DNA from: Dioscorea cayenensis subsp. rotundata
Lineage: Eukaryota; Streptophyta; Magnoliopsida; Dioscoreales; Dioscoreaceae
Length of the DNA: 64,000 nucleotides
Direction: 5' to 3'
NCBI RefSeq assembly: GCF_009730915.1
Contig: NC_052472.1
Location: 1,116,001-1,180,000, forward strand
Positions 11,401 to 22,772 of this stretch are shown here, in pieces. Position numbers and translations under genes: made by a program. Within the stretch, counting starts at the first letter, position 1. Each line of letters opens with the position of its first letter. The notes under the pieces are model-generated. The model saw only the letters and a program-made list of their open reading frames with translations. It was not told the DNA's origin and made no database searches.

Positions 11401-14400
11401 ATTTAAGAGATTTTTTGCATGTAAAAAGCACATTAAATACCTTCAAAGATTCAACTAATGCTCCAAACTTCGCCAAGGTGCTCACTGCAGCAGCCCGAAC
11501 AGTAGCATTCTCAAGTATAACACGATTGTATATGTAGCGTATGTACTTACTGGGGTCTGAAGTCTTTGGCCCCTCATTCCCAAGAAAGTGAAGTATCTAG
11601 AGCAACAGAAAAAAGCGTGTAGCTTCACCAACTATACAAACCATAACACAAAAATATATACATGGGAACATATAAAATGAATTATAAACATTTGGTTTGG
11701 CATCTTCTATGCAGTACTGGACCAGCAATATTCAATAGACACAAAAAATAAAAGAAGTTGACAATTTAGAAGATGATCTTATCTTATTCCTGCTCCTTGA
11801 TCATCCAAGTTATTTGTGATATTAATCAAGTTGCAGTAGCATAAGAAACATTTTTTTTTGGCTCAACAACAGTGTGAGTTCATTAAGTTATATTCTTATT
11901 TTACAGACTTGTGTGAGTTCATTAAGTTATATTCTTATTTTACAGACTTTTCCTGACTTCATAGTTTATGTAGTTTCAGATAAGCATGAAAAAATGCAAA
12001 AATACACAAGTTGGCCCAGCTCAACTGACAAATTGACATTAGAGGGAAAAAATGGCTTGAGTACCTGTGTAGAAAGATACGTGAATTCACAATCCTCAAT
12101 GAATTCACAAAGATGAAATAAACCACTTTCTTTAGCATCTGGTATATCTCTGATAAGGATCACAATAGAATCAACAATAGCTTTTTTGTATTCAAAACCC
12201 CCTTCTTCTCTAAGAATGTTGCTTAAGAAGTTCATCCTGCAGAGAAGCTTATTAGAGTGAATATCTACTGAATTACTGACAGATACTCATACCAAGGAAT
12301 ATAAAAATAGCCATAACATTAAGTTCACATACAATGATCGATATTTGAGAGGAAACTTCAGGCACAAAGATCGAATTGCTTCCACAACAACAATCTTGAA
12401 TTCATCAGCAATATCAGACATAAAATTTGTAATTTGTTTCATCAATCGATCTACACTGGATTCATTGCCTGTTTTTAGCAGTGTAGTAATAGCAAGTGTA
12501 GCTATACTCCTATTCTGATCTGAGATTAAACTTTCCATATCAATATTGCAATTTGTAACTGCAAGAGGATGTGTCATGGCTACCTGTAAAAAATCATAGC
12601 CAGCATAAACAAAAAATATTGTCAAGTGAACAATGTAAACCAAGTATCTTTCACAAGTGTACACATCAAATGGTCCATACAATGTGATCTTACTAAAGAT
12701 TGATGATTTGGATCATGTAATTTGACAAAATATCGCAAAAAGGCAAGATCATTTACCAAAAAGCAGCTGATTTCCAACATATTCAAGTATGCAGAAATGC
12801 ACATACAAAATTATTCTACAACTGACTCGTACAAAGAACATACTTTATATATTAATACCACAATTCAAATAAAAAAAAAATGCACCAAGTCAAAAAGCAC
12901 TTTTCCACTCAAGCCAGCAAGAGATAAAATCACCATGATAAATAGCGATAACAACATTACTAAGATTTGTCTCACAACTTGTTTCTGGTATTGGTACTTG
13001 TGCATGAAAATCATGGAGATATGTATATATATATAATTTGAGGTGCTTAAGTTGAGAACATAATGACAAAAAAAAAAGAAACAGACCTTATTTAGAGTAC
13101 GAACAGCAGCAAACCGAAGCACTGGCTTGGATGAACTCAGGAATAGTTGCAGAACTGTAATTGCAGGAGTCAGCTCCCGATTGGTAACACCACTCAACTC
13201 TGTTATTGCTCTTGCAGCTTCAAATATCACCATTTCTGCTTTATGTCGCAAGCAAGACTCAAGGTAATCAAAGAAAGGCCTTTCCCCAGATTGTGCATTG
13301 CTGGTCTCTCGAATGACCTAATTGCAAACCGATAAGTTTCTAATATATCATTAATCTCCTTCAAAATGACAGTCAGAAAGGTACCTGGCTAGTGTAGCGG
13401 ATCAGAAGACACTGAGCTAAAGGTGACCGGACTGATCCCTTTGTCAAGCTTGTAACAAGCTTGCTTACAGCCAGTCGATCATTTTGCCGAATCTACATGT
13501 TTGAAACCTTTTTAGTATCCAAAGCTAATTTGACCACAATTTCACAAAGTTTGACAGAAGGAATGAAGTTATGATTAGCTATTATATGTAAAAAGTCAAT
13601 CAAAAACTCAATTTTGCAGAGAACCCAAGTATCCATCAAATAGCTTTTATCATCTAAGTATCCAACTAAATTCTTAATGGAATAATTCATTGAGACTAAC
13701 AAAATAAAAACTATTTGCACCAGGATTTTAGCCAACTCTAACATCAACTATATCAAATTACCAAAACCATCACGACTTGACATTTATATGAATGCAAAGA
13801 GAAGTTTGGGAATATATTGAATTCTACGAAAAGAACATAAAAATATTTTCCCATACCTGATGAAGAAGAGCTAAGGCATGAAATTGCACCAGTGCAGCTC
13901 TTGACTGAACAGCCTCTTGTACCTCATTGCTCCATCTCTTCACAATCTCCGGGTTTGTCTGTTGAAACGAAGATGCAAATAGAAAGTTAATAGGATGTCA
14001 AGGCATCATCCATTCCCAATAACTAAAAAAGCAGTACCTGTAGCAAATGGACTCCACTGACAAGTGCAGCACTTGCGACAACAGGGTTCTTATCAACAAT
14101 TGCTTGCTTCAAGTATCTCTCAATTTGGGTAAGCAGTGTACCATCTGTAATCCTACAAAGAACTCGAATAGCATTGGCCCTATACATGTCTGTCTTGCTA
14201 TTCATGTCTTTCATCAATGAACTTGTGACAATAATAACCTTCCAGAAACCAATGAAACAAATCAATACGGAATCCAAGAAGTTCACATATAACAAACAAA
14301 TATACCTAAAGATATATCATTAACAGGTATCTATGAAAGCATTTATAACCATACCTCATCATTGGACGGAGAAAGCTCTTTGATAATCAGATAAACCATT

Positions 14401-15074
14401 CTCCTCAATCCAGTATCCTTAGACTGGAATAATTTTGTCACCGCAAAGAAGACTTCCGTGGCTTCAACCTAAATATAAGAAACCTCATCACATACAAAAA
14501 CCATGCCAAAATCTAAACAAGTAGCAATATCAAAACTCAAGTACCTTAGTGAATGTTTCTCCTTGATTCAGCAAATACAAGAGTTTCGTGATGACCTACA
14601 AAACAATAAAGTAGATCAACAAACACCGTAATACTTCAAAAATGAGGAAAAAGTCCCAATTGTGTAGAGATCGCACTTGAGAGCATCTCCGGGCGTCAAG
14701 CTGAGGATCATGGAAAACCCTAGCTTCTTGAAGAACGGCGCCTTTCTCAATACCCAAAAATGGTGAATACTCCGCTGCAATCGAATCAAACCATCAACTC
14801 ATCCAATCATTTTCCAAAAGATGACAAATTTCCCAGATCCACACATCAACAAAACCACATTGCAAGATCCATTAGAAAAAAACACAAAATTTTCCCAAAA
14901 ATTCCACATCTTAAACACAGATCACTACAATCAATATAAAGTCGAAAAAGGGACAATGAAATCGGTTCTCAACGAGAGTAATGGATTGAAAGAGAGATGA
15001 ATCATGAATCTAGGGTTAAAAAAGGGACCTTCATCGTCGCGATCGTCGTCCTTCTTCACGAGAGGTTGGGCCAT
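8437..15074 (-). CDS. COPG: Coatomer subunit gamma (COPI coat); frame broken twice by single extra G
   Basis: Eighteen exons with AG/GT borders: 15074-15029, 14774-14677, 14595-14545, 14468-14355, 14238-14038, 13958-13857, 13492-13385, 13317-13087, 12583-12333, 12236-12065, 11596-11441, 11345-11295, 10853-10713, 10603-10405, 10310-10179, 10093-9920, 9276-9036, 8631-8437. With two G removed they encode 886 residues, which I recall as the length of Arabidopsis At4g34450. [11 protein letters not shown] starts the protein; residues to about 550 are the adaptin-type HEAT trunk ([40 protein letters not shown]); a short linker follows, then the appendage domain ([43 protein letters not shown]). The protein helps form the COPI coat for Golgi-to-ER transport. 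Exon 14 is 199 nt and exon 17 is 241 nt where 198 and 240 are needed; the extra bases sit in G runs at 10498-10502 and 9174-9177. As written, translation stops near residue 611, after the trunk. Confidence 0.95.
11872..11949. repeat. Perfect 39-bp tandem duplication in a COPG intron
   Basis: Two copies, 11872-11910 and 11911-11949, each start GTGTGAGTTCATTAAG and end TTTTACAGACTT. They lie in the intron between exons 10 and 11. The identity of the copies points to a recent event. Confidence 0.95.
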
Positions 15075-15149
15075 CTCTGGATCTCTGAGCACACGGGGAG
15101 ATCAGCAATGGCGAGAACTGAAGACGGAGAAGAACAAAAGAAGAGATGG

Positions 15150-16434
15150 GGATTCTGAAATGACTTATTTGCCCTTTTGAATCTTAGATCTCACTCTTGC
15201 GCAAATAATTTAGTTTCTTTTTAGGGACTTGTTTATAAATATGATATGAAAAAAAAAATTTAATTATATATAAGCCCTTGGAAAACATATAATTATGTTT
15301 TATGCCCTCTGAGACTTTTTTTTATATTAGAAAATATCAGAGAAAATTGCTATTATTATTCAGAATTATGTGTAGATATACATATTTAATTATTTAATTA
15401 TTAAAACCATCTCTAATGGGAGAGAAGTATTTTATTCCTCTCTAAATCTAAGGTTGAGAGTTGGAATTCCTCGCAACTCTCTATGAATTGTCCATATTTA
15501 TTAAAAAAATATTATTAAAATACCAACGACCTTTAGGTCAATTTGTATCGGGTCCCTCGCAGTAGGCGTTACGTGTCTGCATCGCATTTCTCAAAAAACA
15601 AAATCACAAAAGATGGTTAGGTTATAACAAAATACGGAAGGTAAAAAAGCTGGGTGACACTTAGCTCTAACCGTTAGAGATGATTATTCATCCATAGTCA
15701 CTTTGTCAATCTAAGGTCTGAAAAGTCTTTGATTAGGTCCATAATTTAATTGGAGGTGAGTACCCACCAACATCAAAGGAGGTGCGAAGTTGGGATTGAA
15801 TTTGATAGTCATAGATGCATAGTTCTGGAGTAGAGATTCAAATTTATAGGAGATCTCATATTTGTAGACTTCCAAGTCACTGTTCATAGAAAGTTTTTGT
15901 CAAAGTTGTTATTGATGAAGTCCTTGACCTAAGAGGCATGATTAGGGTTATCATCGATGTTGTGTCTGATAAGAGACTCCAAATTTTAATTAACCTATTT
16001 AAAGGTATTATCGTCCAAAGAGAGGACTACATTACAATAATAAAAAAATACGAGTTTAGCTTATTGAAGCAAGTAATAGGGACAAGGTACCATCCCTCAA
16101 GGAAAAAACACCACTTATAATGAGAAATAATATCTTTTAAGAATAGTGGACCAAGTGAGAGTCATTAGGTACAATGGACTTTTAACTTAATCTTTGAGAT
16201 GAACTAAACTTAGCAAAACAAACCCAAAATTATTGAAGTCCAATAGAGTTGGGACCAAGAACTAGACTAGTGATATTGGTACAAAGTCTAGGCCTAAAGG
16301 AAAAGGGCTTAGTTGCTAAACAAGGCTTGTTCATATCTTAAGGGTTGGGCCCTAAATGTAATGGGTTCAGATATGATAATACATGGCTAAGTCACAACAT
16401 TTGGAATTGACTCTAGGCTTAGACATTTCGTAAT
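15150..16434. other. Intergenic region, no gene seen
   Basis: AT-rich sequence upstream of COPG. Around 15410-15510 it contains a stretch ending in TTGTCCATATTTATTAAAAAA, the 3' signature of the SINE-like family noted elsewhere in the window. The remainder shows no open frame or repeat that I recognise. Confidence 0.5.
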
Positions 16435-16440
16435 GAACTC

Positions 16441-16608
16441 ATCTCCCCTGGTTCTGGAACCAGAGAATACCATGGTTCCAACCTATTAAAATCTAACACG
16501 TGTCCCTAATCACAATACAAAAAAATATAATAACATCACATGGGACACATGTCAGAATATAATAGGCTGAAAATCAGTGTATTCTCTAGTTCCAGAATCA
16601 TGGGAGAT
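16441..16608. mobile_element. 168-bp MITE with ~31-bp inverted repeats
   Basis: The left end ATCTCCCCTGGTTCTGGAAC continues into CAGAGAATAC; the right end read in reverse is ATCTCCCATGATTCTGGAAC followed by TAGAGAATAC, about 90 percent identical. The identical hexamer GAACTC flanks both ends (16435-16440 and 16609-16614) and is the likely target duplication. The family is not assigned. Confidence 0.8.
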
Positions 16609-16614
16609 GAACTC

Positions 16615-17357
16615 TTCAATGTCTTCATGCCGAACATTGCTAGAGGCATGCATTGACCTAATCTTGGAGTGGAATTGAGGAGCATTGAAATCATTTAGGT
16701 AGACAAAAAAAAAACCTTTGCATATCAGTGTAGGTCATTGATCATTGGAAAAGGAGGAACTCTAATGGAGGTAGACCAATAGCAAGTATGATGGCCTCTT
16801 GTTTTTTAAACATACACTAGTTTGTTTGTGTAAAAGGTTATTTTGAAGGTTGTATTTAAATTTTTTAAATAAAATTTTGAAAGTAAGTATTATCTTAATT
16901 TTCTTAAACAATATTACATAACATTAAAATATTTTTATTTTTATTTTTATTTTTAAATCGAAATTATTTATTTTTTCCTCACTTAAATGGTTTAATTATT
17001 TAATATCAATTTGGGTCGGGAAGAACCCATGATATGTTTAATGCTAATATTGAAATTCTATGAAACAAGATGTTTATGATTTAAAATCAATAAAATCAAA
17101 TAAATTTAAATAATAAGTGAATCAGCTTGAAAATATTGTGTAGTTAATTCAATCAATTTATTTAGTCAATGTGCTTCACTTACTGAAAAATTCCTTCATA
17201 TTGTATTTTAAATTTTTTTTATTAAAATTCTATTGAAATATTTAGCAAAAATGTTCTTTATAAAATCAATGATTTTGTTTTAACACTACTTCATCATATA
17301 AATATATTAGAGCATAAGATGAATGTGATAGTTAAAAAAATTAAATTAGAATTTCCT

Positions 17358-17406
<49 letters not shown>

Positions 17407-17646
17407 TTTTAAGAGATCCACTACTGTTATGAGTTCATGAAAATTTCAAAATAAATACAAATATCTTCATAAATATTGAACTCAGATTCCCATCTTTCAA
17501 GTTTTGTTAGGCCATCTTTAATGCATGAACCCAAATCTCAAATTTGAAATCAAATATAAAGGTTTGGCATAGAATGACCCCAAGTTTGGGATCCCACATA
17601 AATATTAATTTTTTAAATAATTTATTTTTATTTTTTTATTATTATT
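16615..17646. other. Intergenic AT-rich region with (TA)n
   Basis: No gene seen. A (TA)n tract occupies about 17362-17402. Short open frames here have no family features. Confidence 0.5.
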
Positions 17647-19039
17647 GTAATTGTTAGTGCAAAAACACTTTAATTGGTATGATTTGACACTAAAGAGTGA
17701 GAGCACAACAAGGGTTTGAATCAAAAGAAATCCTAAGCGCTTTCATTCGATTTGTTGTGGATTGGATGATGGAAAAAACCCCAGCAAATAGCAAGCGTTG
17801 GCTATGTTGTCGTAGCATGCCCGGATGAATTGTACAAAGTCAAGGTGACGTGACAACCATTGTGGCATGGCATAGATGATGACATGGGAAGCATGGTGAC
17901 GTGGCAATGAATCTTGGATTGGAGGCAAATATCTTCGGAGATCTTGGTGGAGCTATTTTTGGTATGAGTTACAACCTGAAGGCAAGATTTTATCAAGATC
18001 ATATTTAGATTTGATTGAAGACTAACTATTGGTGGAGGCTAATTAAAAAAATGTCTATTAATGGTATAATTGAAGACTATTGAAGATATGATTTGAAAAA
18101 CCTTAATAAAAGATTATTAAGGGTATGATTGAAAACATGCAAAATTGGAGAAATACCTATTATTGGTGAGATTGACATTGTAATACCCTGAACCTGTGGA
18201 TAACTGTTGAAAAATATATTCGAGTATTACTACGATGCGAGTAGAATTTTCTACGAGAATCTTGTTGAGAAACCCCAAGTGGGACAGAATAAGCGACTTA
18301 AGTGTAAAAAGTTTTTAAAAAGATTTTTGGGTTAAAGAGTAATAGAAAAAGGATTGATATGAAATGCTTGTGAAAAACTAAGGACTGAAAGGTAAGTTGA
18401 AGGGATCATTTGGAAATATTGTGTTATAATCCAAGGACCATTGGATAATTTGAAAAGGACCTTTTGAGAATATTATTTTATAATCCAGGGACCATTTGTG
18501 AGTTTTTCAGGGACTGGTTTGTAAGAAGTTAAGTTTTGAGGGACTAAAAGTGAATTTCGGCTGAAGAGTTAATTGAGAGAAAAATCTGAGACTTTTGATG
18601 ATTGTTCATCTTCTTCCCACCATTTTGCTCATGATGAACCCGAGAGTTAAGAGAAAAAGAGTGAGAGATTTGGAGAAATTGGAAGAGATAAAGTTTTGGT
18701 GATTCTGAGAGAAGAATGGATGAAGTATTATTTGGTAAAGTATTTTTGATGATTTATTTGTTGGTATACTTGAATGTATGTGTGTGTATTTTGGATTGAG
18801 AAATGTAATTTTTCTTGAGAAAGAAGAAGGATTTATGATGAAAAATGATGAGTTATTGTTAATAAGAGTTGTTGCTTCAATTTTTGGTTGGAAAAAAACA
18901 CTCAGTATTTGAGTTGGAATTTCTTGAAATGGAGGTGAGTCTTAGGGATTCTGCATCGTAGTATTACTGTAGCAGCGAGATTAGGGTTTGGTTTGATTAA
19001 TTAAGTTGATAATTATGATGATTAGGAGGTTAATGATAA

Positions 19040-19340
19040 TGGTTAGATTGAAATGGGTTGAGTTAGTCCAATTGATTTGATTAGATCAAACCAAGTTGGA
19101 TTGAATTGATTGAGTTGAATTGATTTGGTTGAGTTGAGTTGATTTGGTTGAGTTGGGGCAGATCAAATCGAGTTGAGATAGGGTTGGGTTTGGTTCAGTT
19201 GATTTTGGGTTAAGGGTTTTTGGACTGAACCAAGTTGGTTCAATGGATTTTTGAATAAGAATTGAGTTGGTTCAAGCTGGTTCGAGTGAAATTAAGTTTT
19301 GGTTCGAGTGCAATTAAGGTTGGTTCAGATTGATTCAGAG
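19040..19340 (+). repeat. Degenerate GATTTGGTTGAGTT-rich tract inside the gypsy-like LTR
   Basis: Short words such as TTGAGTTGA, GATTTGGTTGAGTT and TTGGTTCAG recur many times on one strand, giving a low-complexity G/T-rich block within U3 of the solo LTR. Confidence 0.7.
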
Positions 19341-20420
19341 TGTTTAGCTCGGTGAGTTTGTTTAAATACAACTGAAAGGCAATTGGACTATGCAAGGTCG
19401 GGTTTTAACCGATTGGAGTGAGTGGGCCCAATAGAGTCTATTATTGTTTTCATGTATTTTTCTTTTTGAGTTTAAATATGTTATTTATTTTTTTATTATA
19501 TTATTACATTGAGGTGTTGTTCGGTCTTGAGAGGGAGTTCGGATCTAGGAAGGAACCCGAGGACACCGAGTGAGTTAGTAGTGGCTATTATTTTTTTAAT
19601 ATTAATTATTATTATTATTTTTGAAATAATTGTTTAATAACTAGTATTTTTGGAAATAATTATTTAAGTATTTCATTTTATCATGTTTAATTTGCGTATA
19701 AGGTTAAAAATATATGTATATTTACTTGCGTTGATGTTCCGACAATCGTATTGATACATCGGGTTTCGTATAATTATACGTGATTTGTGAATAGTGAAAA
19801 ATACATGTATATGTGATTTAATTATTCAATTCATGTATTTATTTTTGATGGTTATATATGCTTTGATTTGGAATGATTTGTGAAATCATGTGAGCGTTTT
19901 AAAATGTTTTACCGACAATATTTGTGGAATTGGTTTTCATTCTCGGAATAGGAATGGTATCGATGGATCCGGATTTTTCTTGGTTTTATCGTTGTTATAC
20001 TTTTGACATTGGGCTTTGTGGAAATGATGTTTATTTTTCGTGATGTGAATGCTTGTCACGGATAAGGATCCTATGATGTGATTTATCTGATTGTTTTATT
20101 CATTTGTATTTACGATGTTGGTTTGGATGGTGACGGCAGGGCTGAGGCCCGACTATCGCGATAGTGGGTCCCCACGCCGGGCCCTTTAGAGGTGGCGTGG
20201 TGGACTCGAGTGTTGATTTGTCCGGATCGGGTGGGAGCGTAGAGCCACGATTGGATTATACATCGGGATCCCTAGAGTCGCACATGGGACCGATGGGCCA
20301 GCGTCAGTGCGAAGACCTTGGCGGCTCCCAGACCTAGTCGCGACGGCGGCTAAGTGGGGAGAGTTTTTCCAGTCGTGGAATTGAGAATGGATTTTTATAT
20401 TACTTGTTATTTTGGGTTGT

Positions 20421-20640
20421 GATGAGGGCGAAAGCCCATTTGCCGCTCTTAGGAGGGCAGTCTCTCACAACAATTTGGATTTTCTTAGAAAATTGATTTG
20501 ATATTGATTTGTGATGAATTTATGTTTTGTGATGAGGGGGCGAAGCCCAGTCTGTCGCTCTTAGGGAGGCGATCCTCACAACAATTTTGGATTTTCTTAG
20601 AAAATTGATTTGATATTGATTTGTGATGAATTTATGTTTC
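20421..20640 (+). repeat. 110-bp tandem duplication in the gypsy-like LTR
   Basis: Copies start at GATGAGGGCGAAAGCCC (20421) and GATGAGGGGGCGAAGCCC (20531). Both continue through CGCTCTTAGG, CTCACAACAATTT and GATTTGATATTGATTTGTG. The second half of each copy is nearly identical, the first half less so. Confidence 0.9.
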
Positions 20641-21364
20641 AAAAAGTTCTTTAAAAAAATGTATTTTTGCTAGAATTCCAGTATTTTTGGAAAAGTTGGA
20701 AAAATTATTTGAGAGGTTGGTATTTATATATTTTATATATCATTGTATTTGAATATTTGAAATTATTAAGCCACCTCTGACCAACTGAATGTCTGTATCG
20801 CTGAGGAGCAAGACCCTAGATTTGCTGTTCAAGTTTAGAGCTAGTCGGGGGTTAAGTCCAAGAGCTATGATGGGTCCCATACTTTTCTTTATATTTGTTG
20901 GTATCGTGATCTTGTAGCTGGTTGTACCCACAAATTTGAGTTATTATATTTGTTGTATTTATGTATTTGAATCCTGCGATTGGTGTAAAGTTATAAATTG
21001 TAATTTGTAACTCCGATTTGGTTTCTGAGGAGGTGTCGGGGTTTCCGATTAAAAGGAATTTTTAACTGATGGGTGCCACATTTACCTCGGTAGAAGGGGT
21101 GGGTGTGACAGACATGATTGATTGAAGATTTATTTGTAGGAAGATTTGAAGACCAAACTTGGGTGAATTGAAAATCATGTTTGGATAGTTTCATGAAGAC
21201 GCACAAAGTCGTGCGCCCCTTGCGAGGGGATTGAATGGTGAGAAACTGAGGAGGTAGGCTAGTTGCTGATAGTTGGGATTGGGAGACCTGGCTGCATCAA
21301 CTCCAACTAAGCCTGACAAGGAGGTTGATGGGTCTAGAGATCGCTTGGCAATTGAACCGAATTA

Positions 21365-22313
21365 CTCAGTCGAATGACATGGAGGTCCATGTGCCACCCT
21401 TCTTTTATCCTACTCACCCCCTCTAAAAGTTAAAACAAATAACTCTGACCTAATCTTCTTCTTCATCATCCAACCGCCACTGTCACACCTTCCACACCAT
21501 GATCACCGTCTCGCCTGACGCCACCTGTGCCGTCGCCGACATCGCCACCACCGCACCACAATCACCTTTCTATTTGTGCCCCCATCGCAAGCCCCTCACC
21601 ATCGAGAGGGTCTCTCCTTCTCCGCTTCATCACCATCTCATAATTTCTTCAAACCAGTGTGACGGTGGTGTGGTGGTGATGGCAACTGCCACCATCACAA
21701 CTCCCCTTGATTTCTAGCCTCAAATCACATCCCTGTTTCTAATTATTTAATCCTAAATTTTAAAAAAATTGAAAGTAGGGGAGAGATGTGAAAGGGGAGG
21801 TATGGTTGAGTGGATTTAGAAGTTGGATCTCTTGGAGGTGTTTCTTGTTGATTCGAGTCAATAGTGGGATATGATGATTTGATTTGGTGAGGGGTTTGAT
21901 GACATGATCTTGATTTGTTTGGATGTTTTTGTTGTTCTGCTGCAAATTTGTTGCTTTTCTGTTTTTCTTTTAGATGATTTTTTTGCATGTGCTTATTGTA
22001 GAGGATTTGAAGGCTAAGTAATTGTAAATTTGTTTGATTTTTGGCCGTCTATGATTAATTTAGATCCAAAAAATAGAAACTTGTTCTTCTAGAGAGGACT
22101 TTGTGGTGAAAGTGTTGTTTGATGGTGGTGCGATGGCGGCGACGATGTCGGGATGATGCCAGTATAGTTAGCGAGACGCCAATCGTGGTGTGGAAGATAT
22201 GACGGTGATGGTCGTATAATGAAAAAGACGGTGGGTTATTTGTTTTAATTTTTAGAGGGGGTGAGTAGGATAAAAGTGGGGTGACACGTGGACCTCCACA
22301 CCATTCGGCTGAG
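21365..22313. mobile_element. Long-TIR (Mutator-like or foldback) non-autonomous element
   Basis: The left end CTCAGTCGAATGACATGGAG and the right end in reverse, CTCAGCCGAATGGTGTGGAG, begin an inverted repeat of about 100 bp that goes on through GGTCCA, TTTTATCCTACTCACCCCCT and AAAACAAATAA; weaker complementarity (CTTCCACACCA, CACCGTC) reaches about 190 bp in. The 949-bp unit holds a GC-rich CDS-like stretch at 21499-21717 without a recognisable domain. The target duplication could not be resolved. It lies inside the copia-like LTR. Confidence 0.75.
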
Positions 22314-22772
22314 AAATTTAGCTGAGGAATTCGTCAAATATAGCATTACTCATGTTGCAAGTTGAGTTACAACCGAAGTTGCAAAAGCTAATTTTGGAAA
22401 GTTCTAAAGTTAGTAGCCGCCGAGATTCTCAAAGAGGTATGGCTATATTTGGGACGTTGAGGCGTCTATATAAGCTACTTTGCTCTGAGATTGTGTGTTT
22501 GATGAGAGCTTGAGTGAGTTCGGGCACTAAACAATCTAAAGAGTGTAATGATCTTTATTTGTGAGTGTGAGTAACAAAGTGTTTGTACTCATGTATTTTC
22601 ACTTCTTTTAGTGGATTGTTTATCTCCAAGCTTGCCCCCAAACGTAGGCGAGTTGACGCCGAACTAAGTTACCAATTTCTTGTATCCTTTTGATTTGTTT
22701 ATGCGAGATTTCTATAAGTGTTTTTGAGTGCTCACTAAATCCATAAACCATACCGGCGGAACTAATAGTAAT

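Larger units (their letters stand above)
18179..21110 (+). mobile_element. Ty3/gypsy-like (chromovirus-type) solo LTR
   Basis: The 2932-bp element starts TGTAATACCC and ends GGGTGTGACA, the termini usual for long plant chromovirus LTRs of the Tekay/Del type. A perfect 5-bp target duplication GACAT flanks it (18174-18178 and 21111-21115). There is no internal gag-pol and no second LTR, so it is a solo LTR. It interrupts the surrounding copia-like LTR, and hence is younger. Confidence 0.88.
17652..22767 (+). mobile_element. Ty1/copia-like solo LTR, interrupted by two later insertions
   Basis: The ends are TGTTAGT (17652) and ACTAATA (22767), an LTR-type short inverted repeat with one change from the expected TG...CA. 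The 5-bp sequence GTAAT flanks both sides (17647-17651 and 22768-22772). The right part has LTR regulatory order: TATA box CTATATAAGC near 22470, then a segment with GTTTGTACTC and TAGTGGATTGT, and ACGTAGGCGAGTTG, typical of plant copia U5. No primer-binding site or coding region is present, so this is a single LTR left by recombination. Removing the two inserts leaves roughly 1.2 kb, a normal size for such an LTR. Confidence 0.72.

Noticed and set aside
21499-21717. 72-codon frame rich in Thr/Ala
   Set aside because: It lies within the left arm of the long-TIR element and shows no domain; treated as part of the element.
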